This document shows positions 17,254 through 25,540 of a stretch of 47,595 nt of DNA, piece by piece. The DNA lies in the NCBI RefSeq assembly GCF_015594605.1, contig NZ_JADNQT010000015.1, positions 1 to 47,595 of the forward strand, written 5' to 3'. Under the pieces are notes generated by a model that was not told where the DNA came from, made no database searches, and saw nothing but the letters and a program-made list of their open reading frames with translations. This DNA comes from Streptococcus sp. HF-1907 (GTDB lineage Bacteria > Bacillota > Bacilli > Lactobacillales > Streptococcaceae). The position numbers and the translations under genes are program-made. The stretch's first letter is position 1. Each line of letters begins with the position of its first letter.

Positions 17254-18729
17254 TCACTTCATCACGACAAATAGTTGATTATCTTTCCTATAAATATCGT
17301 ACAATTTGGTCGTTTCTAATTGTTTATATTCTAAATTTACGGTAGTCGCATCAAATGGTTTAAAGTCAGCATCTAATTTAGTAATCGCATTAAACCTCAT
17401 TGTCATATCCCAAGAAACATTAGTATTAGGCATAATTAAACTTCTTATCATTGGATAAACTGAAGCTGCATTCTCATAAATAGGTGAATTAGCAACAAAA
17501 TGATTAATATTTACCACATTATTTTTATCAGTTAAATACTTATTCAAGCTGTTCCCTAGCATAGTGCTTTGCACCGTGAATGTACTATTCTGTTGCTTTA
17601 AGTTGTCAACATAAATAAATGAAAAAGCAAGGAAGTAAAAAATAATTAAACTTGAAAATACTGATTTTAAAATATTAATAAATTGTTTTCTGTTGGTTAT
17701 TCCCAGAGCAACTACTAAAACGATAGAAGAAAATATTCCGAACCCGTATTCATACCTAGGTCTCAATAGATAAAATTGTTCCGAAAGTATTAGATAACTT
17801 CCATAACTAAAAATACTTCCCAAAACAAGCCAAGCAGTTGTTAAAGCAAATGTGAAAATTTTCTTTTGCTTACTAGTACTTATAATATTGAATACCAATA
17901 AAACTATAACTACTAGAAATAGTAGAATCCAAATTTTTGAGCTTTGAAGATATATATTTTTTAGGTAACCTTTAGTATTCGCTAACATAATGCTAGGAAG
18001 ACGCAATAAACTCGGGATACTCCCTTGATCAGCGAAAATTGGTGGCTTGATAGTAATTTGTATTTTATATAAAAACATACCTCCAATATAAGATGAAATT
18101 GAGCATATTAAGCACTTTATATTCAATTTACCGCTGTAGACTACCTCTAAAAAGAGAAGTGTGAGCGTCATGAGAATATAAATTCCCGATGATGCTTGGT
18201 ATGAATTACACATAAGATAAATGCATACAACCGAACATAAACTAAATAGTTTCCTAGACTCCCAGAAGATAAAAGGAAGCATTGATACTAAAATACTAAG
18301 TGACATAAATGGGTTGTCAAACCTAAAACTCAAAGGCTCTAAAAACCAAGGATTTATGCCAATAACAGTTGATGCTAAAGCTAAAACAGGAGTAACCTTT
18401 TTCGATGGAAACAGTACAAATAACAATATAGTGCTTGCAAAGGTTAATATAAAGGCTGAGATAATATTTGTGGTTAAACCTGGATCTGTTAAATGAGTAC
18501 CTCCCTGAATAAGTCGTGCTGAGACTTCACTCAAATATCTAGAATAATGTTGAGAGAATCCAGTATATCCCAAAAGTTGTCGACCTATATCATCAATATA
18601 CGGAAACTCTGCTAAACTGATGTTAATGTTAACCAAGAGGTACAAACCTAAGATAAGAGATAAAACAAATTTATTTTTCCTAATATAGTTCTTTAAATTA
18701 CTAAATACTCCTAAAAACTCTTCAAGCAT
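17254..18729 (-). CDS. GtrII-like membrane glucosyltransferase (Glucos_trans_II family)
   Basis: About 491 residues from ATG 18729; a TTG at 18735 is an alternative and overlaps the gtrB stop. Around eleven hydrophobic helices are visible. Near the N-terminus FPYIDDIGRQLLGYTGF is followed by HYSRYLSEVSARLI, the acidic extracytoplasmic loop typical of the GtrII (PF14264) family. Such enzymes take a sugar from the polyprenyl-P-sugar made by GtrB and transfer it to a polysaccharide outside the membrane. It is AT-rich compared with its neighbours rmlD and rpoD, so acquisition or allelic variability is likely. Paired with the upstream GtrB-like gene, it probably adds a side-group sugar to the rhamnan; the sugar and acceptor are inferred. 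Confidence 0.75.
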   Translation of the reverse strand: MLEEFLGVFSNLKNYIRKNKFVLSLILGLYLLVNINISLAEFPYIDDIGRQLLGYTGFSQHYSRYLSEVSARLIQGGTHLTDPGLTTNIISAFILTFASTILLFVLFPSKKVTPVLALASTVIGINPWFLEPLSFRFDNPFMSLSILVSMLPFIFWESRKLFSLCSVVCIYLMCNSYQASSGIYILMTLTLLFLEVVYSGKLNIKCLICSISSYIGGMFLYKIQITIKPPIFADQGSIPSLLRLPSIMLANTKGYLKNIYLQSSKIWILLFLVVIVLLVFNIISTSKQKKIFTFALTTAWLVLGSIFSYGSYLILSEQFYLLRPRYEYGFGIFSSIVLVVALGITNRKQFINILKSVFSSLIIFYFLAFSFIYVDNLKQQNSTFTVQSTMLGNSLNKYLTDKNNVVNINHFVANSPIYENAASVYPMIRSLIMPNTNVSWDMTMRFNAITKLDADFKPFDATTVNLEYKQLETTKLYDIYRKDNQLFVVMK

Positions 18730-18731
18730 TT

Positions 18732-19658
18732 TCAACCCTTCTCCTTAATTATATACACTGGTCGTTTCTTTGTTTCCAAGAAAATCTTGGAAATATAGTG
18801 ACCGATGATACCAAGCGCTAAGAGCTGAATCCCTCCGATAAAGAGGATGATAGATACAAGACTTGCCCAACCAGCTACGCTTCCACCAATGGTCAACTTT
18901 CTGATGATGACAAAAACAATTCCAACTAAAGAAATCAAGAATGAGAAGGTTCCTGCCCATGTAGCTAGTTTCAAAGGAACTTCTGAAAAGTTGATAAAAC
19001 CATCTAGAGAATACCTCAATAATTTCCAGAAAGACCACGAGGTTTCTCCGGCAACGCGTTCACGATTTTCATAAGAGACATAGGTCACATCAAAGCCAAC
19101 CCATGAAAAGAGCCCTTTTGAAAAACGATTAACTTCTTTAAGCTCGAGGATGGCATCGACAACCTGACGAGTCATCAAGCGAAAATCACGCGCTCCATCG
19201 ACCATTTCCGTGTCTGAAACTTTATTAATCAACCAATAGAAGGCCTTGGCAAAGAAGGAACGAATCGGCGGTTCACCCTTACGGTCGGCACGTCGTGTTC
19301 CAACAACATCATAGCCTTCTTGGATTTTGGCGTACATCTCGATGAGAAGTTCAGGTGGATCCTGAAGATCGGCATCCATAACAGTAACGTAGTCACCTTC
19401 AGCTGCCTCTAGTCCTGCAAGCAAGCCTGCTTCCTTCCCAAAGTTACGAGAGAAAGAGAGGTAGTGAACATTTTCAAATTGCTTTGAAACCTGTCTCAAT
19501 ACCTCTAAAGTTTTATCTTTAGAGCCATCATTCACAAAGTAATAGTTGAATGCTAGTTGATTGGCTATCTGCTTTTCAACGGCCTGGCAAGCCTCTAAAA
19601 ATGGATGAATAGTCTCTTCTTCGTTATAACAGGGGACAACGATAGCCAGTGTTTTCAT
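18732..19658 (-). CDS. GtrB-like polyprenyl-phosphate glycosyltransferase (GT2)
   Basis: A 308-residue protein with a GT2 domain (TLAIVVPCYNEEETIHPFLE; FVNDGSKDKT near residue 43; DXD motif VMDADLQDPPEL near 94) and two C-terminal transmembrane helices (about 235-255 and 268-292) ending in a basic tail, the GtrB/YfdH arrangement. Such enzymes make undecaprenyl-phosphate-glucose (or another hexose). It is 10 bp downstream of the DUF59 gene and overlaps the GtrII-like gene, forming a donor/transferase pair. A GtrA-type flippase gene is not present next to it. Confidence 0.85.
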   Translation of the reverse strand: MKTLAIVVPCYNEEETIHPFLEACQAVEKQIANQLAFNYYFVNDGSKDKTLEVLRQVSKQFENVHYLSFSRNFGKEAGLLAGLEAAEGDYVTVMDADLQDPPELLIEMYAKIQEGYDVVGTRRADRKGEPPIRSFFAKAFYWLINKVSDTEMVDGARDFRLMTRQVVDAILELKEVNRFSKGLFSWVGFDVTYVSYENRERVAGETSWSFWKLLRYSLDGFINFSEVPLKLATWAGTFSFLISLVGIVFVIIRKLTIGGSVAGWASLVSIILFIGGIQLLALGIIGHYISKIFLETKKRPVYIIKEKG

Positions 19659-19668
19659 AAACGTTCTC

Positions 19669-20007
19669 CTAACGAATACCTAGGGCAATACGGGCATAAC
19701 GACTGAGTTTGTCAACATTCCATGCTGGGTACCAAACCAGTTTAACTTCCAAATTTGTAACCTCTGGAACCTCACGCATAACATCGTGAATTTGGTCTGT
19801 CAACAAATCAGCTAACGGGCAACCCATTGTTGTCAAAGTCATATCAATCTCTGTATGACCATTATCTTCAAAACGAATATCATAAACCAAACCAAGGTTA
19901 ACAATATCAATTCCCAATTCTGGGTCGATAACCATTTCCAAAGCTTCAAGAATACGATCCTTGATTTTTGCGACTTCTTCTTCCGTATATTTCTTTTCTT
20001 CTGACAT
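19669..20007 (-). CDS. DUF59/MIP18-family iron-sulfur assembly protein
   Basis: A 112-residue protein from ATG 20007 (MSEEKKYTEEEV...), with AAAGAAAGGACGC just upstream. A 141-residue version from 20094 would have no ribosome site and a non-family N-terminus. The domain shows ALEMVIDPELGIDIVNLGLVYDI, the conserved DPE..IDIV..LGLV motif, and TTMGCPLADLL with the family Cys. DUF59 proteins (SufT/PaaD-like) assist maturation of Fe-S proteins. The gene is conserved between rpoD and the rhamnose genes in streptococci. Confidence 0.88.
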   Translation of the reverse strand: MSEEKKYTEEEVAKIKDRILEALEMVIDPELGIDIVNLGLVYDIRFEDNGHTEIDMTLTTMGCPLADLLTDQIHDVMREVPEVTNLEVKLVWYPAWNVDKLSRYARIALGIR

Positions 20008-20134
20008 AAGCGTCCTTTCTTTAGGATGTAATTTTTCAGCACTAATAACTCTTGCGATAGACGAGGTGACATAGGCCACAACTAGGTTAAGCACACCTAA
20101 CTCTAATTTTCAGAGGTACCATCAACAAGTTTTA

Positions 20135-21244
20135 CTAGTCTTCCATAAAATCTTTAAGCTGTTTACTACGACTTGGATGGCGAAGTTTACGAAGAGCTTT
20201 AGCTTCAATCTGACGAATACGTTCACGAGTAACGTTGAAAACTTTACCAACATCTTCAAGAGTGCGCATTTTACCATCATCAAGCCCAAAACGTAGGCGA
20301 AGCACATTTTCCTCACGGTCAGTGAGGGTATCTAGGACTTCGTCCAATTGCTCGCGCAAGACAACACGCGTCGTATAGTCCACTGGATTTTCAATGACTT
20401 CATCTTCGATGAAATCACCCAAATGACTATCATCCTCTTCACCGATAGGTGTTTCAAGCGATACAGGTTCTTGGGCAATCTTGAGGATTTCACGAACCTT
20501 ATCTGGGGTCATATCCATTCGCTCCGCAATTTGTTCAGGAGTAGGGTCTTGTCCCAATTCTTGAAGAAGATTACGTTGTTCACGAACCAACTTATTAATT
20601 GTTTCAACCATGTGAACCGGGATACGGATAGTACGCGCTTGGTCAGCGATAGCACGCGTGATGGCTTGACGAATCCACCAAGTAGCATAAGTTGAAAATT
20701 TGAACCCTTTAGAGTAATCAAACTTATCAACGGCTTTCATAAGCCCCATATTTCCTTCTTGAATCAAGTCAAGAAATTGCATACCACGTCCGACATAACG
20801 TTTGGCAATAGAAACCACCAAACGCAAGTTTGCTTCAGCAAGACGTTGCTTAGCTTGCAAGTCACCTGCAGCAACAGCGACAGCCAACTCTTTTTCTTCT
20901 TCATTTGTTAAGAGTGGCACAACCCCAATCTCTTTAAGGTACATGCGTACTGGGTCGTTCACTTTGGCAGAATTGCTTCCGAGTAGCTCTTCGTCAGTTA
21001 ATTCTTCAGGCTTAGGCTCTTCGACAACATATTTAGAAGACGGATTCCCTTCTTTATCTGTAATGGAAATACCACCATCCGTCAAACGTTCCAAAAGGTC
21101 ATCGATTTGGTCCGCGTCAAGCACAAAAGGAATGACGAGCTTTTCAGTCACTTCATCATCAATTGCAGTCCCTGCTTGTTTGTGGTTACGAATAAAATCC
21201 GCAACTTGCACGTTAAAAGTTGCATTTCCTTTTTTATCTGCCAT
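20135..21244 (-). CDS. rpoD: Primary sigma factor RpoD (sigma-70/SigA)
   Basis: A 369-residue housekeeping sigma factor. Region 1.2 is [12 protein letters not shown]; region 2 contains [16 protein letters not shown] and the -10 recognition segment [14 protein letters not shown]; region 3 starts at [14 protein letters not shown]; region 4 has the -35 helix-turn-helix [20 protein letters not shown]. The short N-terminus without an extended 1.1 region is normal for streptococci. It lies seven bases after dnaG and shares its promoter at 23077-23105. Confidence 0.97.
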   Translation of the reverse strand: MADKKGNATFNVQVADFIRNHKQAGTAIDDEVTEKLVIPFVLDADQIDDLLERLTDGGISITDKEGNPSSKYVVEEPKPEELTDEELLGSNSAKVNDPVRMYLKEIGVVPLLTNEEEKELAVAVAAGDLQAKQRLAEANLRLVVSIAKRYVGRGMQFLDLIQEGNMGLMKAVDKFDYSKGFKFSTYATWWIRQAITRAIADQARTIRIPVHMVETINKLVREQRNLLQELGQDPTPEQIAERMDMTPDKVREILKIAQEPVSLETPIGEEDDSHLGDFIEDEVIENPVDYTTRVVLREQLDEVLDTLTDREENVLRLRFGLDDGKMRTLEDVGKVFNVTRERIRQIEAKALRKLRHPSRSKQLKDFMED

Positions 21245-21250
21245 ATTTCC

Positions 21251-23032
21251 TCACTCCATATTTCTTTTCTGGGCTATTAAATTTTCTAGGGCGGCTAGGG
21301 CACCCTCAACATCACCTTGGTTACTTGACTCTCTGATTAGCTGACTTTGCTTACGCAATTCTTGCTCACGCAGAAGATGGTCTCGTCTACTCTCTAGCGC
21401 AGCGATTTCCCCAGGTGCAACTTCGTCCGGCAATTGTTCTTCCAAAACACGATAGTACATTTGTTGCAAATCCTCGGATAGCTGAGACAGTTCATAAGAA
21501 GTAATTTCGCCATTTTGCTTCAATAAGAGATATAGTTGCTGTAGCTCTGGTGTTTGGAAGTAAAAATCATCTCTATTGCGGTAATCACTCAACAAATAAG
21601 TATGATGCAAGAGCCGGTGCATTAACTGACTTTCTGTTTTTACCAAAGCAGAGACACGCTTGGTCATTGGAAGTTCTGTCATCGTTTGCGTCGGACGCAT
21701 CAAGTTCTGTTGCCGATTATTCCTATCTGCCAATCGTTGGTTATTAACCGATTGTTCAATTTGAAAATAATCAAAATCAGGTAAGAGCTCCGCTACTTTT
21801 GTGATATAGCTATTCTGCGCTATAATTGACGGTGACTTTGCAATGATGGCAGAAATTTTTTCAACATACTGAATTTCAGCCTGCAAATTATCCGTATTTT
21901 CCGGTTTTAGGTATTGAATGTAAAATTCCACATCACTGATGCGACCTTGTTCCAACAACTGAACTAAGGCCTCTGCTGAATTAGCACGACTGTACTCGTC
22001 AGGGTCCATCTGATTGGGAATACGAACAATGTCAACTGTCATATCAGATAGTAATGCTAACGACTTGCCTATTGCATGTTGTCCAGCAGAGTCCCCATCA
22101 TAGGTCAATACAACCTTTTTAGTGAATTTTCTCAAATGCTGAACATGCTCTAGTGTCAATGCAGTTCCCATTGAAGCCACTGCATTTTCAATGCCCGAAC
22201 GATAGGCTGCAATGACATCCATGAAACCTTCCATCAGATAAACCTCATGCTTTTTACCAATAACAGCACGCGCTTTATCTAGATGGTAAAGTTCAAACGA
22301 TTTATTAAAAATCGGAGTAGACCGTGAATTCTTGTATTTTGCCTGCTTAGCTTCAATATCAGACTTAGTCCAAATTCGACCCGAAAAGGCGATAACATCT
22401 CCTCGGTCATTGGTCAAAGGGAACATGATTCGATTGCGAAAGGCATCGTAAAAGCGATTGCTATTTTCAGAGTAATTGAACAAACCAGATGTCGACAAGG
22501 TCATCTCATCGTAGCGATTTGAGACACGTTGATAGAGAAAATCCGTTTCATCGGGCGCTAACCCCAAATTAAAATGAACAATCAAGTCATCTGTCAGCCC
22601 TCGTTCAAGTAAGTAAGCACGCGCTTGTTTACCAATCTCGGTAGTCATCAAAATCGCGTGGTAAAACTTGGCTGCATCTTGATGAATATCGAGAAGTGTT
22701 TGATTCGGATTGCGACGAGCTGTCTCCTGCTCCTGCGCAGGCATCTGCACAGCAATACCGACCCTATCCGCAACCAGCCGCACACTTTCTAAAAAGCTGA
22801 TTTGACGATATTCTTCCAAAAATTTAAAAACATCACCAGACTTTCCACAACCAAAACAATGAAAAAACTGCCTATCTTCAATGACATTAAAAGATGGCGT
22901 CTTCTCTTTGTGAAAAGGACAAAGTCCAAGGTAATTGCGACCTGTACGTGACAGACTGACAACTTCGCCAATAATATCAACAATATTGACGCTATTTTTG
23001 ATTTCAGAAATCAATTCTTTATCAATTGCCAA
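21251..23032 (-). CDS. dnaG: DNA primase DnaG, TTG start
   Basis: A 593-residue protein starting at TTG 23032 (M-AIDKELISEIKNSVNIVDI), chosen because a strong GGAGGT lies 6 bases upstream; the ATG at 23059 would translate straight through this ribosome site. The zinc-binding CHC2 domain shows Cys38, His41, Cys59 and Cys62. The Toprim core has EGFMDVIAAY and TYDGDSAGQHA. A C-terminal helicase-binding region follows from about residue 430. It synthesises RNA primers for replication and is the first gene of dnaG-rpoD. Confidence 0.95.
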   Translation of the reverse strand: MAIDKELISEIKNSVNIVDIIGEVVSLSRTGRNYLGLCPFHKEKTPSFNVIEDRQFFHCFGCGKSGDVFKFLEEYRQISFLESVRLVADRVGIAVQMPAQEQETARRNPNQTLLDIHQDAAKFYHAILMTTEIGKQARAYLLERGLTDDLIVHFNLGLAPDETDFLYQRVSNRYDEMTLSTSGLFNYSENSNRFYDAFRNRIMFPLTNDRGDVIAFSGRIWTKSDIEAKQAKYKNSRSTPIFNKSFELYHLDKARAVIGKKHEVYLMEGFMDVIAAYRSGIENAVASMGTALTLEHVQHLRKFTKKVVLTYDGDSAGQHAIGKSLALLSDMTVDIVRIPNQMDPDEYSRANSAEALVQLLEQGRISDVEFYIQYLKPENTDNLQAEIQYVEKISAIIAKSPSIIAQNSYITKVAELLPDFDYFQIEQSVNNQRLADRNNRQQNLMRPTQTMTELPMTKRVSALVKTESQLMHRLLHHTYLLSDYRNRDDFYFQTPELQQLYLLLKQNGEITSYELSQLSEDLQQMYYRVLEEQLPDEVAPGEIAALESRRDHLLREQELRKQSQLIRESSNQGDVEGALAALENLIAQKRNME

Positions 23033-23076
23033 TCTACCACCTCCGCACAACAAACCCATTATAAGCTTTACACACC

Positions 23077-23105
23077 ATTATAGCATTTCACAGATATTTT
23101 GTAAA
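23077..23105 (-). promoter_or_regulatory. Promoter of dnaG-rpoD
   Basis: Minus strand: TTTACA, 17 bp, TATAAT, with an extended TGC directly before the -10. It ends about 45 bp before the dnaG start and faces away from the mscL promoter. Confidence 0.75.
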
Positions 23106-23196
23106 TTTTTTACTACTGGTATTATCGTACTTGGATGGCTTCGGGCAAGTAATTATAATTTGTTTTCAATTATTTTATTTTTAGAAGTCACATTGC

Positions 23197-23225
23197 TTGA
23201 TAAAGCCGCCTCTTTTAGCTATAAT
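23197..23225 (+). promoter_or_regulatory. Promoter of mscL
   Basis: TTGATA at 23197-23202, a 17-bp spacer, and a perfect TATAAT at 23220-23225, 39 bp before the mscL ATG. Confidence 0.75.
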
Positions 23226-23264
23226 AACGGGTGAAATCAATACTACTAAAGAGATTAGTTATCA

Positions 23265-23642
23265 ATGCTTAAAGAGCTCAAAGAGTTTTTGTTTAAAGGA
23301 AATGTCCTAGACCTTGCTGTTGCGGTTGTTATGGGGGCTGCTTTCAATGCTATTATTAAGTCACTTGTTAGTGACATCATCACACCTCTTATCTTAAATC
23401 CAGCTTTAAAGGCAGCAAAAGTTCAAAATATTACACAACTAGCTTGGAACGGTGTTAAATATGGTAGCTTCCTTAGCGCTATCATCAACTTCCTCATCGT
23501 CGGTACAACTCTTTTCTTCGTTATCAAAGCTGCTAATCATGCTATGACTCTCGGTAAAAAAGAAGAAGTCGTTGAAGAAGAGCCAGCTCCAACTCAAGAA
23601 GAATTGCTCGCTGAAATTCGCGACCTTTTAGCTAAAAAATAA
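23265..23642 (+). CDS. mscL: Large-conductance mechanosensitive channel MscL
   Basis: A 125-residue protein. It begins MLKELKEFLFKGNVLDLAVAVVMGAAFNAIIKSLVSD, the very conserved N-terminal helix plus first transmembrane helix with the AVVMGAAF gate. A second membrane helix lies at about 65-88 (IINFLIVGTTLFFVIKAA), followed by a charged C-terminal helix (TQEELLAEIRDLL). It forms a pentameric pore releasing solutes under hypo-osmotic stress. The gene is monocistronic with its own promoter and terminator. Confidence 0.96.
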   Translation: MLKELKEFLFKGNVLDLAVAVVMGAAFNAIIKSLVSDIITPLILNPALKAAKVQNITQLAWNGVKYGSFLSAIINFLIVGTTLFFVIKAANHAMTLGKKEEVVEEEPAPTQEELLAEIRDLLAKK

Positions 23643-23661
23643 GCTATCGCTATAATACAAA

Positions 23662-23690
23662 AACAACCGAGAAAACTCGGTCGTTTTTTT
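23662..23690 (+). terminator. Intrinsic terminator of mscL
   Basis: AACAACCGAG, loop AAAA, CTCGGTCGTT (one mismatch) followed by a run of T. Confidence 0.85.
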
Positions 23691-23710
23691 GATATTCCCA
23701 TATCACTGAT

Positions 23711-23740
23711 AAAATAAAAGGTAGTCCTTTCGGACTACCT
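23711..23740 (-). terminator. Intrinsic terminator of rpsU
   Basis: Perfect 9-bp stem AGGTAGTCC / GGACTACCT with a 4-base loop. On the minus strand the stem is followed by TTTTATTTTAT. It lies just after the rpsU stop. Confidence 0.85.
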
Positions 23741-23750
23741 GATTCTAAAA

Positions 23751-23927
23751 TTAGAACTTTTTACGTTTGCGAGCTGCTTCTGACTTACGTTTACGTTTTA
23801 CAGAAGGTTTTTCATAGAATTCACGTTTACGTGATTCTTGAAGAGTACCAGCTTTAGTCACAGAACGTTTGAAGCGACGAAGTGCGTCGTCAAGTGATTC
23901 GTTTTTACGTACTACTGTTTTTGACAT
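23751..23927 (-). CDS. rpsU: Ribosomal protein bS21
   Basis: A 58-residue, very basic protein from the ATG at 23927 ([20 protein letters not shown]), preceded by GAGGAGGTGAAATCC. A longer 83-residue reading is only the untranslated leader. The C-terminal [15 protein letters not shown] is the typical bS21 tail. It is a small-subunit protein near the anti-Shine-Dalgarno region of 16S rRNA. It has its own promoter and terminator. Confidence 0.96.
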
Positions 23928-23973
23928 GGATTTCACCTCCTCAAGATAATGTAACATTTTCACGTTCCACACT

Positions 23974-24002
23974 AGCATACCTAATTTTTTCAAAAATGTC
24001 AA
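23974..24002 (-). promoter_or_regulatory. Promoter of rpsU
   Basis: Minus strand: perfect TTGACA, 17-bp spacer, TATGCT, about 47 bp before the ATG. Confidence 0.7.
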
Positions 24003-24048
24003 ATCATTTACTTTAATTATTTTACATTTCCTGTCAAAAAGCTATCAA

Positions 24049-24543
24049 TCAAATACGATTTTTTAATTTTTCAACAAATAAGTAGGCTGCGGGGCAAGTT
24101 AAAGTGTTCTTAATCGTAAGGTGATTGATCTGGTAAATTTTCTTACGATCTGTGTGTGGAAACTCACGACAAGCCTTTGGTCTCACATCATAAATGCTAC
24201 AGAGATTATCGTCTCCAAGGAAGGGGCAGGGCATTGATTTGAAGACTTTATCGCCATCTTCGTCTACTTCAAGGTACATATCTTCAAAAGCCGACAGCTT
24301 CATTCGAAAGGCTTTCGAGATACGCTCAATATCCGCCTCCGTAAATAGTGGTCCCAAGGTCTTGCAGCAATTTGCGCAGGCGGTGCAGTCAATTTCGTTA
24401 AAGACTTCGGTGTGAACTTCTTGAACAATTTTATCCAGATTTTTTGGAGCTTTTTTCTTCAGGCTTGCTAAAAATTTGCGGTGCTCTTTTTGCTTTTGTT
24501 GAGCTAATTCTTTATAACGTTCAATATCGACAGTGGTTGACAT
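24049..24543 (-). CDS. YkgJ-family cysteine-cluster protein
   Basis: A 164-residue protein with the cysteine cluster CTACANCCKTLGP (about residues 54-66) and CPFLGDDNLCSIYDVRPKAC with REFPH (about 105-129). This is the CxxCxxCC...C...C...C pattern of the YkgJ/UPF0153 family, thought to bind zinc or an iron-sulfur cluster. Function is unknown. No operon partner is apparent; rpsU has its own promoter downstream. Confidence 0.85.
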   Translation of the reverse strand: MSTTVDIERYKELAQQKQKEHRKFLASLKKKAPKNLDKIVQEVHTEVFNEIDCTACANCCKTLGPLFTEADIERISKAFRMKLSAFEDMYLEVDEDGDKVFKSMPCPFLGDDNLCSIYDVRPKACREFPHTDRKKIYQINHLTIKNTLTCPAAYLFVEKLKNRI

Positions 24544-24601
24544 ATGCTATTTTCTCCTCAGTTTATTAGTCTATCATGACTAACGTGTTTTGTACAGATA
24601 A

Positions 24602-24629
24602 GAAAAGTAGCGATGCTGTCATCACTACT
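24602..24629 (-). terminator. Terminator after the 24638 binding-protein gene
   Basis: Minus strand: AGTAGTGATG, loop ACAG, CATCGCTACT (one mismatch) followed by TTTTCTT. It lies 9 bp after the stop. Confidence 0.75.
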
Positions 24630-24637
24630 CCCTCTCT

Positions 24638-25453
24638 TTATTCTGTTACTTGCGTTCCTGTTAATTTAGCAGCATCAGAAATGAATGTTTTATATTTATC
24701 CTCTTTAGCCAACTTAGCAATCACTTTATTGACTGTTTTCTTCAATTTACCGCTATTTTTCTTCATAGCAACAGCTTTTGCATCTCCGTCACCTGTTTTT
24801 AGTGTGAAGTTAGCCAAGGTCAAATCTGAGTTTTGAGCCAAGTAACCTTCTGCAACTGGTTTTTCAAGGTCAACTGCTTGAACTTGGTCTGATTTCAATT
24901 CAGTAATAGCTTCACCCATCGCTGTCAATGAGACAAGATTTGATTTAGACATTTGGTCTTTGACCAAACCTTCTTCGATAGTTCCTTTTTGAACGGCTAC
25001 TTTCTTACCAGCTAAGCTATCAACAGAAGTGTACTTGTTAACATCAGAAGATTTTACCAAGACAGCATTTTCTGTTTCGTAGTAGGCATCTGAGAAATCA
25101 AAGTTTTTCTCACGCGCTTTAGTTTTTGACAGACCTGAAATAGCCATGTCAGCTTTGCCTGATTGAACGCTTGACAAGACATTATTGAAACTCATTTGTG
25201 ATAATTCTAACTTAACACCAAGCTCATCAGCAATAGCTTGGGCTAGTTCAATATCAGCACCAACGACTGTATCTTTACCATTGACTAGTGCTTTGAATTC
25301 AAATGGTGCATAGTCAGGACTGACTGCTACGACCAATTTCCCACTCTTTTCAATTTTACTTTGAGCGTCATTGTTAGATGATGAGCCACAGGCTGCCAAA
25401 GCGACGATAGAAGTAAGCGCAAGTGCTCCAAACAATAATTTTTTCAATTTCAT
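24638..25453 (-). CDS. Polar amino acid ABC transporter substrate-binding lipoprotein (paralogue 1)
   Basis: A 271-residue protein from ATG 25453; the 26 residues upstream in frame are leader. The signal peptide MKLKKLLFGALALTSIVALA ends in the lipobox LAAC (Cys23). The mature part is a family 3 binding protein: VVAVSPDYAPFEFKALVNGK, GADIELAQAIADELG and [20 protein letters not shown] are the ligand-site segments. It is closely similar to the protein at 26769-27584 but no permease or ATPase gene lies nearby, so it must serve a transporter encoded elsewhere. The ligand is unknown (cystine, lysine/arginine or glutamine types share these motifs). Confidence 0.88.
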   Translation of the reverse strand: MKLKKLLFGALALTSIVALAACGSSSNNDAQSKIEKSGKLVVAVSPDYAPFEFKALVNGKDTVVGADIELAQAIADELGVKLELSQMSFNNVLSSVQSGKADMAISGLSKTKAREKNFDFSDAYYETENAVLVKSSDVNKYTSVDSLAGKKVAVQKGTIEEGLVKDQMSKSNLVSLTAMGEAITELKSDQVQAVDLEKPVAEGYLAQNSDLTLANFTLKTGDGDAKAVAMKKNSGKLKKTVNKVIAKLAKEDKYKTFISDAAKLTGTQVTE

Positions 25454-25486
25454 GATAAATCTCTTTTCTTTTTTTCTACTCTTAAG

Positions 25487-25515
25487 ATTATACAGCCTAG
25501 TGATTATTTTGTCAA
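25487..25515 (-). promoter_or_regulatory. Consensus promoter of the 24638 gene
   Basis: Minus strand: perfect TTGACA, 17-bp spacer, perfect TATAAT, between the aminotransferase stop and the binding-protein start. Confidence 0.85.
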
Positions 25516-25540
25516 TAATTATACAAAACATTTTCTATTT

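Noticed and set aside
20802..21344. 180-codon plus-strand frame opposite rpoD and the end of dnaG
   Set aside because: Serine-rich translation is typical of an antisense shadow; rpoD is certain on the other strand.
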